In this document: one piece after another, positions 15,904 through 29,557 of the stretch
How positions within the stretch are numbered: position 1 is the stretch's first letter
How the letters are laid out: every line of letters starts with the position of its first letter
Source of the DNA: Micromonospora rosaria
GTDB taxonomy: Bacteria > Actinomycetota > Actinomycetes > Mycobacteriales > Micromonosporaceae
Assembly: GCF_001567585.1 (NCBI RefSeq)
Contig: NZ_LRQV01000012.1
Coordinates: forward strand, 1-64,000
Reading direction: 5' to 3'
Length of the DNA stretch: 64,000 nucleotides
Notes under the pieces: model-generated
The model's input: the letters and a program-made list of their open reading frames with translations, nothing else
What the model was told of the DNA's origin: nothing
The model's database searches: none
Made by a program: the position numbers and the translations under genes

Positions 15904-16550
15904 CAGGCCCCCTTGGCCGTCCGCGCGGTCGGCGACATCGCGATCAGGTGGGCGGCCGGCTCGGTGTACCCGATGCCGACCACCTTGGCGCCGTCGAAGT
16001 GGAACGAGGTGAGGCTGGCCAGCCCGCACTGCCGCCGGCGCGGGTCGTGCCAGAGCCGCTTGCGCTCGACGTACCGGCGCAGGGTCCAGATCGGCAGTTG
16101 GTGCGAGACGAGCACCGCCTCCCGCCCCTCGGCGGCGACCCGGGCGGCGTGCAGGGCGGCGAACATGCGTTCCGCGATGACCACGTACGCCTCGCCCCAG
16201 GAGGGGGTGACCGGGTCGCGCAGCACCCACCAGTTGCGCGGGTCGCGGAACGAGCCGTCGCCCGGGGAGACCTTCTTGCCCTCGAACCAGTTCGCGCTCT
16301 CGATCAGCCGCTCGTCGACCCCGACCGGCAGCCCGAACTGCGCGGCGATCGGCTCGGCGGTCTGCTGGGCCCGTTCCAGCGGGCTGGCCACCACGTGCAC
16401 CACGTCACGTTCGGCCAGGCCCTGAGCGGCGGCCTTGGCCATCTGCACGCCCAGTTCGGAGAGGCGGAAACCGGGTAGCCGGCCGTAGAGGATCTGGCCG
16501 GGGTTGTACACCTCACCGTGCCGGAGCACGTGGACGACCGTACTGCTCAC
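15903..16550 (-). CDS. Histidine phosphatase (phosphoglycerate mutase family)
   Basis: 215 residues. LRHGEVYNP has the catalytic His11, SPLERAQQTAEPIA is the second substrate loop, and VLVSHQLPIWTLRRY holds the second histidine. The substrate is not known; the family includes phosphoglycerate mutases, phosphatases and cobalamin enzymes. Its position between hemL and tlpA repeats the Streptomyces order and suggests a link to haem or cytochrome synthesis that has not been explained. GTG at 16550 lies five bases after hemL. Confidence 0.88.
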   Translation of the reverse strand: MSSTVVHVLRHGEVYNPGQILYGRLPGFRLSELGVQMAKAAAQGLAERDVVHVVASPLERAQQTAEPIAAQFGLPVGVDERLIESANWFEGKKVSPGDGSFRDPRNWWVLRDPVTPSWGEAYVVIAERMFAALHAARVAAEGREAVLVSHQLPIWTLRRYVERKRLWHDPRRRQCGLASLTSFHFDGAKVVGIGYTEPAAHLIAMSPTARTAKGA

Positions 16551-16555
16551 GCTGT

Positions 16556-17893
16556 CTACCCCCCGGTGCCTGCCGCTGCCGCTGCCGTCGCTGCCGCCGG
16601 GAGGGCCCCGGCGATCTGTTCCAGGGCGGCGTCGTCGAGCGCCGCCGACACGAACCACGCCTCGAACGCGCTCGGCGGAAGGTACACCCCGGCGGCGAGC
16701 ATGGCGTGGAAGAACGCCTTGAACGCCGGCACCTGCTGGGTGCGGGCGGTGTCGTAGTCCACGACGTCGGCGTCGGTGAAGAAGATCGAGAACATGTTGC
16801 CGGCGGTGGAGAGCCGGTGCGGCACCCCGGCGGCGGCGAGCGCGTCGGTGGCCAGCCCGCTCACCACGGCGGCGGTGTCGTCCAGCTTCCGGTAGAGCGC
16901 CGCGTCGGCGAGCCGGAGGGTGGCCAGGCCGGCGGCGCAGGCCAGCGGGTTACCGGAGAGGGTGCCGGCCTGGTAGACCGGACCGGCCGGGGCGAGCTTC
17001 GCCATGATCTCCGCCCGCCCGCCGAACGCCGCGGCGGGCAGCCCACCCCCCATGACCTTCCCGTACGTCCACAGGTCGGCGTCGCACGGGTCGACGCCGT
17101 GCCAGCCGGCGCGGGAGACCCGGAACCCGGTCATCACCTCGTCGACGATGAGCAGCGCGCCGTGCTCGTGGGCGATCCGGGCGAGCGCCTGGTTGAACCC
17201 GTCCCGGGGGGCGACGACGCCCATGTTCCCGGCGGCGGCCTCGGTGATGATCGCGGCGATCCGGGGCCCCTCGGCGGCGAACACCTCCGCCACGGCGGCG
17301 ACGTCGTTGTACGGCAGCACGATGGTGTCCCCGGCCGCCGCCCCGGTGACGCCGGGCGAGTCGGGCAGGCCGAAGGTCGCCACACCGGAGCCGGCGGCGG
17401 CGAGCAGCCCGTCGGAGTGCCCGTGGTAGCAGCCGGCGAACTTGACGATCTTGGATCGCCCGGTGAAGCCCCGGGCCAGTCGGATCGCCGACATGGTCGC
17501 CTCGGTGCCCGAGTTGACCAGCCGGACCTGCTCCAGCGGGGTCCGCTCGACGATCTCGGCGGCCAGCTCCACCTCACCGGGGGTGGGGGCGCCGAAGCTG
17601 GTGCCCCGCGCGGCGGCGGCCTGCACGGCGGCCACCACCTCGGGGTGGGCGTGCCCGAGGATCAACGGCCCCCAGGAGCAGACCAGGTCGACGTAGCGCC
17701 GGTCGTCGGCGTCGTAGAGCCAGGGCCCCTCCCCCCGGACCATGAAGCGCGGGGTGCCGCCGACCGCGCGGAAGGCGCGCACGGGCGAGTTCACCCCGCC
17801 CGGCACCAGGGCGCGGGCGCGGTCGAACAGGGCCTCGGAGGCCGGCGCGTCGGCCGGGTAACGGCCGGATCCGGCGGGCAGGAATTCGGTCAC
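16556..17893 (-). CDS. hemL: Glutamate-1-semialdehyde 2,1-aminomutase
   Basis: 445 residues, full length for the family. [11 protein letters not shown] carries the PLP lysine (Lys279), and [12 protein letters not shown] is the PLP-binding aspartate region. It converts glutamate-1-semialdehyde to 5-aminolevulinate, the first committed tetrapyrrole of the C5 pathway. First gene of the block that continues through the phosphatase into cytochrome c maturation, so haem supply and haem attachment may be co-expressed. GTG at 17893 is taken because the only nearby ATG is out of frame. Confidence 0.95.
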   Translation of the reverse strand: MTEFLPAGSGRYPADAPASEALFDRARALVPGGVNSPVRAFRAVGGTPRFMVRGEGPWLYDADDRRYVDLVCSWGPLILGHAHPEVVAAVQAAAARGTSFGAPTPGEVELAAEIVERTPLEQVRLVNSGTEATMSAIRLARGFTGRSKIVKFAGCYHGHSDGLLAAAGSGVATFGLPDSPGVTGAAAGDTIVLPYNDVAAVAEVFAAEGPRIAAIITEAAAGNMGVVAPRDGFNQALARIAHEHGALLIVDEVMTGFRVSRAGWHGVDPCDADLWTYGKVMGGGLPAAAFGGRAEIMAKLAPAGPVYQAGTLSGNPLACAAGLATLRLADAALYRKLDDTAAVVSGLATDALAAAGVPHRLSTAGNMFSIFFTDADVVDYDTARTQQVPAFKAFFHAMLAAGVYLPPSAFEAWFVSAALDDAALEQIAGALPAAATAAAAAGTGG

Positions 17894-18129
17894 GATGCCG
17901 CCATTGTGTCAGCGTCGAAAGGTGAATCGGCAGCCACCCCGCAACGGGGTTACCGGGCTCACCCCGCCGACCGTTCCGGCCCACCCGTGCGGCGGGCCTC
18001 GGGGAGCGGGTCCGGGACGGGAGGGTCAACCAGTCGGGGCGACTCGCCGCTGGCCCCGGGCCACCTGCGAACCCGGACCGGCGGGACGCGCGTGATCCGC
18101 CTCAGCGGGCCGGGGCGGACGGATCGCGC

Positions 18130-18135
18130 TAGGCT
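18130..18135 (+). promoter_or_regulatory. Leaderless -10 box for the STAS gene at 18142
   Basis: TAGGCT, six bases before the GTG at 18142; no ribosome site is present. Confidence 0.5.
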
Positions 18136-18141
18136 GACCGG

Positions 18142-18477
18142 GTGGATCGTGCCGAACTGTCCATCACGCTACACCGGACGGGAGACGAAGTCGTCCTTCG
18201 CCTCGCCGGTGAGATCGACATGCTCACGGCAGCCCAGTTGTCGACCGTCGTCAACGAGGCCCTCACCGAGCCGCCACCACGGCTGGTACTCGACCTCGGC
18301 GGGGTGACCTTCTGCGACTCGCAGGGCCTGGGCACCCTCGTCGTCCTCAGCCGCAAGGCCAGTCACGCCCAGAGCCTGCTGGTCCTCACCAACGTGGGCG
18401 ACTTCCTGCTCCGCGTCCTGGACATCACCGGCCTCCGCTCCGCCCTGATGATCCGCAACAACCAGTCCACCCCCTGA
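18142..18477 (+). CDS. STAS-domain anti-anti-sigma factor
   Basis: 111 residues, a single STAS domain. The phosphorylatable serine is Ser60 in FCDSQGLGTLV, and DMLTAAQL matches the first helix of SpoIIAA/RsbV proteins. Unphosphorylated protein would capture an anti-sigma kinase and free its sigma factor. Phosphatases for it are encoded close by (23688-25775). It is convergent with the receiver gene; a hairpin separates them. Confidence 0.9.
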   Translation: MDRAELSITLHRTGDEVVLRLAGEIDMLTAAQLSTVVNEALTEPPPRLVLDLGGVTFCDSQGLGTLVVLSRKASHAQSLLVLTNVGDFLLRVLDITGLRSALMIRNNQSTP

Positions 18478-18479
18478 AT

Positions 18480-18502
18480 CCCGCCCGGGGCAGCCGGGCG
18501 GG
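18480..18502. terminator. Bidirectional hairpin between convergent signalling genes
   Basis: Perfect 9-nt arms CCCGCCCGG (18480-18488) and CCGGGCGGG (18494-18502) around a 5-base loop, in the 32-base gap between two convergent genes. Confidence 0.75.
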
Positions 18503-18509
18503 AGACGGG

Positions 18510-19060
18510 TCAGGGAGTCGGGCCCCAGCGGGCCTGTTCCAGCAGTTCCACGGCGCGGGTACGGCTGTCGGGGGTGGCGGCGCGGAGCAGGGCGGTGGCC
18601 TCGTCGACGGCCTCGGTGAGCGTGCGCCACTGGGCCTCGCGCTCCCGGACCAGGTCCGACTGGGCGGCGAGCTGCCGGCTCTTGACCCACAGCTCCACGA
18701 AGACGGAGACCTTGGCCCGCAGCACCCAGGGGTCGAAGGGCTTGGTCAGGTAGTCCACCGCCCCGGCCGCGTAGCCGCGCAGGGCGAGCTGCGCGTCCCG
18801 GTCCGCAGCGGTGAGGAAGATGATCGGTACGTGCCGGGTGCGCTCGCGCCGCTTGATGTGGCCGGCGGTCTCGAAGCCGTCCATGTCCGGCATCTGGGCG
18901 TCCAGCAGGATCACCGCGAAGTCGTCGACCAGGAGCTGCTTCAGCGCCGCCTCCCCGCTCTCCACGGCCACCGACTGGACCGGCAGGCCCTGGAGGATCG
19001 CCTCCAGGGCCATCAGGTTCTCCCGGCGGTCGTCGACCAGCAGCGCCTTCGCCATCTGGG

Positions 19061-19064
<4 letters not shown>
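18510..19064 (-). CDS. Response regulator: receiver domain with helical C-terminal segment
   Basis: 184 residues. The receiver (1-125) has acidic pocket D11-D12, phosphoacceptor Asp55 (LLDAQMPDMDG), Thr85 and Lys108 (YLTKPFDP). The remaining 55 residues are helical with no DNA-binding motif, so the output is protein interaction. GTG at 19064 overlaps the TGA of the hybrid kinase (GTGA), so the kinase and this receiver are made together and probably form a phosphorelay. Confidence 0.9.
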
Positions 19065-23428
<4,364 letters not shown>

Positions 23429-23687
23429 CATTCCTCGCAAAGCTCGGGGCTGCGGGCGCAGGCCGGCGGGCCGGCCATCCCATCATTGTGCCCGCGACCG
23501 CGCCGGTGCCATTCGACGTGCCAGCTCGCCACGCTGGGTACGCGCCATCCGACATGCCGGCCGCACCCGGGCCGGGAGGGGGAGCCCACCGCTGGAGGGG
23601 GTGAGCCGCGCCGCAGCAGGTCGGGCTCCCGACCGACGCGGTCGGATCGGCTTGGCACCCGGCTTTCGGCCGGGCAGGATACGAAGG

Positions 23688-25775
23688 GTGTCAGCGGAGG
23701 CGGGGGCCGCGATCGACGGTGGCCCGGACGAGCACGTCCGGCGGGTCCGGCTGCCCGCCGACCGGCGTACCCCGGCCGCCGCCCGCGCCGTGGTCCGCTC
23801 GGTGCTCGCCGAGGCCGACCTCGACGAACTGGTCAACGAGGCACTGCTGCTGACCACCGAGCTGTCCACCAACGCGGTGGAGCACGCGGGCACCGAACTG
23901 GACATCGAGGTCGTCGCGGACGAGGTCGGGCTCACCGTCACCGTGTCGGACTTCGCCTCCGGGCCGGTGGACGAGCTGATCGTCGGGGTCCGCAACGACG
24001 CCACCGAGATCACCGAGGTCGCGGAGCGCGGCCGGGGGCTGCTGCTGGTGGACCACTTCGCCAGCCGCTGGGGCACCACGTACCTGCCCACCGGCAAGGG
24101 CGTCTGGTTCCGGCTGGAACGCCCGGCCGGCGGGCCGGTGGGGCCGGAGACCCCGGATCGGCGGGAGCCCTCGGCCGCCCGCGCCGCCACGGCCGGCAAC
24201 CGGGCCGGCCCGGACGGCTCGACGCCGAGCGCCGCGGCCATGAGCGAACTGATGCAGACCGTCCCCGACCCGTACGCCGACGACCCGCTGCCCGAGTTCG
24301 CCACCGACCTGCTGACCCGGGTCGGCGAGATGATCGGCGCGGCCGGTGGCGTGTTCCGGCTGGACCGGGGGGACGGGCACGGCGCACAGGTGCTCGCCCG
24401 GTACGGCCGGCACCCCCGGGCCGGGCACGAGCTGCTCCGGGTACCGCTGGCCGTGCACCGGCCGTACGTCGGGGAGCTGGAACTGGACGCCGCGCCCTCC
24501 GGGTACGCCCGGCCGCTGGCCGTCCTCGCCGCCGAGCGCCTCTCGCTGCACCTGGAGAACGACCGGCTGCGCCGGGCGGACGTCCGCCGGCAGGCCTGGC
24601 TGACCTTCCTGGCCGAGGCGAGCGAACTGCTCGCGCAGTCCCTCGACGTCGAGCTGACCATGGCGCTCATCCCGCAACTGGTGGTCCCCCGGCTCGGCCA
24701 GTGGTGCGCGGTGCACACCACCGACGAGTGGGGGCGGCTCAAGCTCGCGGCGGCCAGCCACGCCGACGAGTCGGTCCTGCCCCACCTGCACCAGGTGCTG
24801 CGCGAGACCGGGCCGGACTCGATCCAGGCGCGGCTGCGGGAGGCCTCCCGCAACGGCTCGCAGATCCCGCTCGGCGCCCCGACCGAGGGTTTCGCGGTCC
24901 CGCTGATCGCCCGGGGCCAGCGCCTGGGCACCCTGGCGGTGGGGCGGCACCAGCGGCACCGGCACGACCCGGACGAGGTCGCCGTCCTGGAGGACGTCGC
25001 CCGGCGGGCGGCCCTGGCGATCGAGAACGCGCGGATCCACGCCGAGCGGCGTCGGGTGGCGCAGGCCCTCCAGCAGTCCCTGCTGCCGCCGGTCCTGCCC
25101 GTGGTCGAGGGCATCGGCTTCGCCGCCGAGTACGTCCCCACCGGCGACGACGCCGACGTCGGGGGCGACTTCTACGACGTCCTGCCGCTGCCGGACGGGC
25201 GGTGGCTGGTGGTGATCGGCGACGTGTCGGGCAAGGGGGTGCAGGCGGCGACGGTGACCGGGCTGGTCCGGGACGTCATCCGGGTGCTGGTCGGCGACGG
25301 CAAGCCCCTCTCCGAGGCGCTGTCCCGGCTCAACGAGACGCTCGTCGAGCGGGGCGGCGGCCGGTACTGCACGCTCGCCATGGCGGCGGTCGGGCCGGGC
25401 GAGGACGACCAGTTGGAGGTCTCCCTGCACCTCGCCGGGCACGACCGTCCGGTGCTGCTGCGCGCCGCCGGTGGCGCGAGCTTCGTCGGCACCACGGGCA
25501 CCGCGCTGGGCCTGCTCGACTCGATCGCCTCCCCGGCGGCCGAACTCCTGCTCGACCCCGGCGACTCCCTGATCTTCTACACCGACGGGGTGACCGAACG
25601 CCGCCGGGGCCGGGAACTTTTCGGCACCGAGCGCCTCCGGGACGCCGCCGCCCCGCTGGGCGGGTACTCGGCCGATGTGGTCGCCGCCCGACTGCGCTCC
25701 ACCGCGATCAACTTCTCGGTGGAGACGCCCCGGGACGACATCGCCATCCTGGTCCTGCGCAACGACGCGCTCTGA
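23688..25775 (+). CDS. Serine kinase / GAF / SpoIIE phosphatase fusion
   Basis: About 695 residues. Residues 1-140 form an RsbW-type ATPase (ELSTNAVEHAGT with the N-box Asn, then ERGRGLLLVDHFASRWG). Residues about 300-455 are GAF-like, and about 465-695 are a SpoIIE-type PP2C phosphatase with GGDFYDVL, IGDVSGKGVQAA, FYTDGVTERR and DDIAILVL. One protein thus holds both an anti-sigma-type kinase and a phosphatase for STAS-domain antagonists, suggesting it can set the state of the 18142 antagonist or others. The GTG at 23688 gives VSAEAGAAIDGG; the start is moderately certain. It is divergent from the multi-HAMP kinase across 259 bases in which I see no clear promoter. Confidence 0.9.
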   Translation: MSAEAGAAIDGGPDEHVRRVRLPADRRTPAAARAVVRSVLAEADLDELVNEALLLTTELSTNAVEHAGTELDIEVVADEVGLTVTVSDFASGPVDELIVGVRNDATEITEVAERGRGLLLVDHFASRWGTTYLPTGKGVWFRLERPAGGPVGPETPDRREPSAARAATAGNRAGPDGSTPSAAAMSELMQTVPDPYADDPLPEFATDLLTRVGEMIGAAGGVFRLDRGDGHGAQVLARYGRHPRAGHELLRVPLAVHRPYVGELELDAAPSGYARPLAVLAAERLSLHLENDRLRRADVRRQAWLTFLAEASELLAQSLDVELTMALIPQLVVPRLGQWCAVHTTDEWGRLKLAAASHADESVLPHLHQVLRETGPDSIQARLREASRNGSQIPLGAPTEGFAVPLIARGQRLGTLAVGRHQRHRHDPDEVAVLEDVARRAALAIENARIHAERRRVAQALQQSLLPPVLPVVEGIGFAAEYVPTGDDADVGGDFYDVLPLPDGRWLVVIGDVSGKGVQAATVTGLVRDVIRVLVGDGKPLSEALSRLNETLVERGGGRYCTLAMAAVGPGEDDQLEVSLHLAGHDRPVLLRAAGGASFVGTTGTALGLLDSIASPAAELLLDPGDSLIFYTDGVTERRRGRELFGTERLRDAAAPLGGYSADVVAARLRSTAINFSVETPRDDIAILVLRNDAL

Positions 25776-25799
25776 GCCCCGCGACCGCCAACCGGCGGG

Positions 25800-27134
25800 T
25801 CAGAGGCCGCCGGGGAGGCGACCGGGGGCGAGCCGGCGGTGCGGGTCCACGCGCTCCTTGGCCTCGGGCAGCCCGGCCGGGACCGGTACCCCGGCCCGGA
25901 AGTCGACGGCGGCGCGGACCTGCGGCGGGGCGGCCACCACGACGCACCGGCCCCCACGTGGTTGCAGCGTCTGGCGCAGGCTGTCGACGATCCGGGTCAC
26001 CCGTTCACCGGCGGCGAGCGGGCCGGCGAGCGCGGCGTACAGCACCCCGGCGGCGAGGGAGCCCCGGGCCGGGACCGGCACGCCGGACGCCTCCGGGTAC
26101 ACCGCGCGGGCGACGTCCTGGAGCACGTAGAGGGGCGAGTGCAGGTGGTCCGGGGGCGCCTCGATCCGCAGGGCCACGTCGCCGGGGCCGAACGGGTACC
26201 GCCCCCACCAGGGTGGCGGCTGGAACGCTCCGCTCGCGGTCGGGCCGAGCAGGGCCGTGAGCTGCCGGGCCCGCTCGGCGACGTCGGCGGGGTCACCCTC
26301 CAGCAGCACCACCAGGCTGCCGGTCCAGACGCCCCGACCGGCGACCGAGGGGTGGGCGGGATGGACGAACGGGGAGAGCGCGGGGGCGGCGGGCAGGTCC
26401 GCCTCGATCGCCGCCGGGTCGACGTCGGCGGTCGTCACCACCTGCACCAGGTCGCGGGCCTCCGCCGGGTGCCGCACCGGGCAGGTCACCCAGTACCGGC
26501 AGGCGGGGACGGCCTGCACCCGCAGGGTCGCGGCGACCAGCAGGCCGAGCCCGCCCTGTGATCCGCAGAGCAGCCGGACCGGGTCAACCCCGGCGGCTGC
26601 CGCCCCGTCGACCGGCACCGTGGCCAACTCGCCGTCGGCGTCCAGGTAGCGCAGCCGGACCAGGTGACTCGCCGGCCCGCCGTGCCGGTGCCGCAGCGGG
26701 CCGGGCTCGTTCGCCGCGATCACGCCGCCGAGGGTCGCGCCGGGCGAGGGCGGGTCCAGCGGCAACCACTGCCCGCCGCGCCCGAGCCGGGCCTGGACCG
26801 CCCGCATCGGGGTACCCGCGCCGACCTCGACCTCGGGCGCGTCGTCCGGGCGGTGGCCGAAACCGGCGAGCCGGCCGGTGTCCAGCACGATGTCGACCCG
26901 GTCCGGGGCGGCCCCCCAGTCGATCTTCGTCCCCGCCCCGCGCGGCACCACGGCCAGTTCGTGGTCGGCGGCGAGGCGGAGCACGTGGCCCGCCGCCTGC
27001 GCGTCGCCGGGGACCGCCACCCACCGGGCCGGCCGGCCCGCCACCTCGTCGGCCGGACCGGCCAGCCGGGCGAAGGAGGAACCGCAGATCTCCGCCAGCC
27101 GGCGGGTGATGTCGGAGGCTCCGGGTCGACCCAT
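25800..27134 (-). CDS. FAD-binding oxidoreductase, GlcE-like
   Basis: 444 residues. The PCMH-type FAD domain is at about 30-200 (VVPRGAGTKIDWG, then PLDPPSPGATLGGVIAANEPGP, then LLCGSQGGLGLLV) and a substrate domain follows. It most resembles the GlcE subunit of glycolate oxidase, which normally works with GlcD and the iron-sulfur GlcF. Neither lies nearby, so it may be a solitary 2-hydroxyacid dehydrogenase. ATG at 27134 has AAGGAG eight bases upstream. A perfect palindrome (27166-27183) lies just before it. Confidence 0.85.
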   Translation of the reverse strand: MGRPGASDITRRLAEICGSSFARLAGPADEVAGRPARWVAVPGDAQAAGHVLRLAADHELAVVPRGAGTKIDWGAAPDRVDIVLDTGRLAGFGHRPDDAPEVEVGAGTPMRAVQARLGRGGQWLPLDPPSPGATLGGVIAANEPGPLRHRHGGPASHLVRLRYLDADGELATVPVDGAAAAGVDPVRLLCGSQGGLGLLVAATLRVQAVPACRYWVTCPVRHPAEARDLVQVVTTADVDPAAIEADLPAAPALSPFVHPAHPSVAGRGVWTGSLVVLLEGDPADVAERARQLTALLGPTASGAFQPPPWWGRYPFGPGDVALRIEAPPDHLHSPLYVLQDVARAVYPEASGVPVPARGSLAAGVLYAALAGPLAAGERVTRIVDSLRQTLQPRGGRCVVVAAPPQVRAAVDFRAGVPVPAGLPEAKERVDPHRRLAPGRLPGGL

Positions 27135-27165
27135 CGAGGAACTCCTTGCTCCCACCATGCCGACA

Positions 27166-27183
27166 ATCGTACAGGTGTACGAT
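27166..27183. promoter_or_regulatory. Perfect 18-bp palindrome, probable operator
   Basis: Arms ATCGTACA and TGTACGAT around a GG spacer, 32 bases upstream of the GlcE-like start, in an AT-rich patch inside very GC-rich DNA. Size and symmetry fit a dimeric repressor such as a GntR or TetR protein; none is adjacent. Confidence 0.55.
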
Positions 27184-27392
27184 AGATAGATGGCTGGGAG
27201 TATCGATCAACTGACGGAGAGTACCCCTCATCGGTCCCACCGCACCATGCCCACTCGGGCAGGAGTCCACACTGGAGGCCGGTGGCGACCGCCGTCGTCG
27301 TACCCTCTGTCCCCGCGCCGGGAGCCGGACGCCGGGCCGGATCCGGGCCCCGACGCCGCTCGCCGTGCCCGGCCACGACGCCGCTCGGCCGG

Positions 27393-27398
27393 TAACGT
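27393..27398 (+). promoter_or_regulatory. Leaderless -10 box for oligopeptidase B
   Basis: TAACGT, six bases before GTG at 27405, with no ribosome site. Confidence 0.55.
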
Positions 27399-27404
27399 GG
27401 CGCC

Positions 27405-29498
27405 GTGACCACCGAGACCTCCGCGCCCGTCGCCAAGCGGGTCCCCACGGAACGCACCCACCACGGCGACACCGTCGTCGACGAGTACGCCTGGCTCACC
27501 GACAAGGAAGACCCGGACACCATCGCCTACCTGAAGGCCGAGAACGCCTTCACCGAGGCGCGCACGACCCACCTCGACGGGCTGCGGACGGAGCTGTTCG
27601 AGGAGACCCGGCGACGCACCCAGGAGACCGACCTGTCGGTGCCGGCCCGCAAGGGCGACCACTGGTACTACACCCGCACGGTCGAGGGCCAGCAGTACGG
27701 CGTGCAGTGCCGCCGGGCGGTCCGCGACGGCGAGACCGACCCGCCGATCAGCGTGGAGGGTGCCCCGCTCGACGGCGAGGAGGTGCTGCTCGACGGGAAC
27801 GTGCTCGCCGAGGGGCACGACTTCTTCTCGCTCGGCGCGTTCGACGTCAGCCCGGACGGCCGCTGGCTGGCGTACTCCACCGACTTCTCCGGCGACGAGC
27901 GGTTCACCCTGCGGGTGAAGGACCTGGCCACCGGCGAGGTGCTCGCCGACGAGATCCCCGGGACGTTCTACGGCACCGCCTGGTCGGCCGACGCCTCGGT
28001 GCTCTTCTACGTCACCGTGGACGAGGCGTGGCGGCCCAACCGGGTCTGGCGGCACGTGATCGGCACCCCGGCCGGCGACGACGTGGTGGTCCACGAGGAG
28101 CCCGACGAGCGGTTCTGGGTGGGGGTCGAGCTGACCCGGTCGGAGCGGTTCGTCCTGATCGACATCCACAGCAAGATCACCAGCGAGGTACGGGTGATCC
28201 CGGCGAGCAACCCGACCGGCGAGCCGGCGGTCGTCGCCCCGCGCCGGCAGGGCGTCGAGTACTCCGTCGAGCACCACGGGCACCGCTTCCTGATCCTGCA
28301 CAACGACGGAGCGGAGGACTTCGCCCTGGCGTACACCTCGGCGGACGCCCCTGGGGAGTGGGCTCCGCTGATCGAGCACTCCCCCGGCACCCGGCTGGAG
28401 GCGGTCGACGCCTTCGAGAACCACCTGGTCGTCTCGCTGCGCAGCAACGGGCTGACCGGGCTGCGGGTGCTGCCCTCGGGCACCTCCGACTCGTACGACA
28501 TCGACTTCCCGGAGCCGATCTACAGTGTCGGCCTGGACGCCAACCCGGAGTACCGCACCGGCGTCGTCCGGCTGCGCTACTCCTCCCTGGTCACCCCCGA
28601 CTCGGTCTACGACTACGACCTGGTCACCCGGGCACTGACGCTGCGTCGGCGCAAGCCGGTCCGGCCCGGCCCGGACGGGCGCGAGTTCGACCCGGCCGAC
28701 TACGAGCAGCACCGCGACTGGGCGGTCGCCGACGACGGCACCCGCATCCCGATCTCCCTGGTCAGCCGGGTGGGTACCCCGCGCGACGGCTCCGCGCCCT
28801 GCGTCATCTACGGGTACGGCTCGTACGAGGCGAGTATGGACCCGTGGTTCTCGATCACCCGGCTCTCCCTGCTGGACCGGGGCGTGATCTTCGCGGTGGC
28901 GCACATCCGGGGCGGCGGTGAGCTGGGCCGGCGCTGGTACGAAGAGGGCAAGCTGCTGGCCAAGAAGAACACCTTCACCGACTTCGTCGCCTGCGCCCGG
29001 CACCTGGTCAAGGCCAACTGGACCAGCACCGACCGGCTGGTGGCCCGGGGCGGCTCGGCCGGCGGCCTGCTGATGGGCGCGGTGGTGAACCTGGCCCCCG
29101 ACGCGTTCGCCGGGATCGTCGCCCAGGTGCCGTTCGTGGACGCGCTGAACACCATCCTCGACCCGTCGCTGCCGCTGACCGTCACCGAGTGGGAGGAGTG
29201 GGGCAACCCGCTGGCCGACCCCGAGGTCTACGCGTACATGAAGTCGTACACCCCGTACGAGAACGTGGCCCCGGTCGCGTACCCGGCGATCCTCGCGGTG
29301 ACCAGCCTGAACGACACCCGGGTCTTCTACCACGAGCCGGCGAAGTGGATCGCCCGGCTGCGCGCGGTCGCCCCGCAGGGCGACTACCTGCTCAAGACCG
29401 AGATGGGGGCCGGGCACGGCGGGCCCAGCGGCCGGTACGACGCCTGGAAGGAGGAGGCGTTCGTCAACGCCTGGACCCTGGACCGCTTCCAGCGGTAA
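27405..29498 (+). CDS. ptrB: Oligopeptidase B (prolyl oligopeptidase family S9A)
   Basis: 697 residues. A seven-bladed propeller (about 75-420) gates a C-terminal alpha/beta hydrolase. The catalytic triad is Ser551 (GGSAGG), Asp637 (SLNDTRV) and His671 (GAGHGG). IRGGGELGRRWYEEGK is the strongly conserved segment before the nucleophile. There is no signal peptide, so it acts in the cytoplasm, cleaving short peptides after basic residues in the known family. The start has leaderless spacing. Convergent with the dehydratase gene; repeat copy 5 lies between them. Confidence 0.93.
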   Translation: MTTETSAPVAKRVPTERTHHGDTVVDEYAWLTDKEDPDTIAYLKAENAFTEARTTHLDGLRTELFEETRRRTQETDLSVPARKGDHWYYTRTVEGQQYGVQCRRAVRDGETDPPISVEGAPLDGEEVLLDGNVLAEGHDFFSLGAFDVSPDGRWLAYSTDFSGDERFTLRVKDLATGEVLADEIPGTFYGTAWSADASVLFYVTVDEAWRPNRVWRHVIGTPAGDDVVVHEEPDERFWVGVELTRSERFVLIDIHSKITSEVRVIPASNPTGEPAVVAPRRQGVEYSVEHHGHRFLILHNDGAEDFALAYTSADAPGEWAPLIEHSPGTRLEAVDAFENHLVVSLRSNGLTGLRVLPSGTSDSYDIDFPEPIYSVGLDANPEYRTGVVRLRYSSLVTPDSVYDYDLVTRALTLRRRKPVRPGPDGREFDPADYEQHRDWAVADDGTRIPISLVSRVGTPRDGSAPCVIYGYGSYEASMDPWFSITRLSLLDRGVIFAVAHIRGGGELGRRWYEEGKLLAKKNTFTDFVACARHLVKANWTSTDRLVARGGSAGGLLMGAVVNLAPDAFAGIVAQVPFVDALNTILDPSLPLTVTEWEEWGNPLADPEVYAYMKSYTPYENVAPVAYPAILAVTSLNDTRVFYHEPAKWIARLRAVAPQGDYLLKTEMGAGHGGPSGRYDAWKEEAFVNAWTLDRFQR

Positions 29499-29504
29499 CG
29501 GTGG

Positions 29505-29557
29505 TAAGGAAGGGCCCCCTGTTAACGCATTCGGTAGAGGAAGGGCCCCTTCCTAAC
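29505..29557 (+). repeat. Palindromic element, copy 5, between convergent genes
   Basis: Plus-strand orientation: TAAGGAAGGGCCCCC, core TGTTAACGCATTCGGTAGAG, then GAAGGGCCCCTTCCTAACC. This is the cleanest copy and serves as the window consensus. It lies six bases after the ptrB stop and contains the TAG stop of the dehydratase (29553-29555, minus strand). It may terminate both transcripts. Confidence 0.92.
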
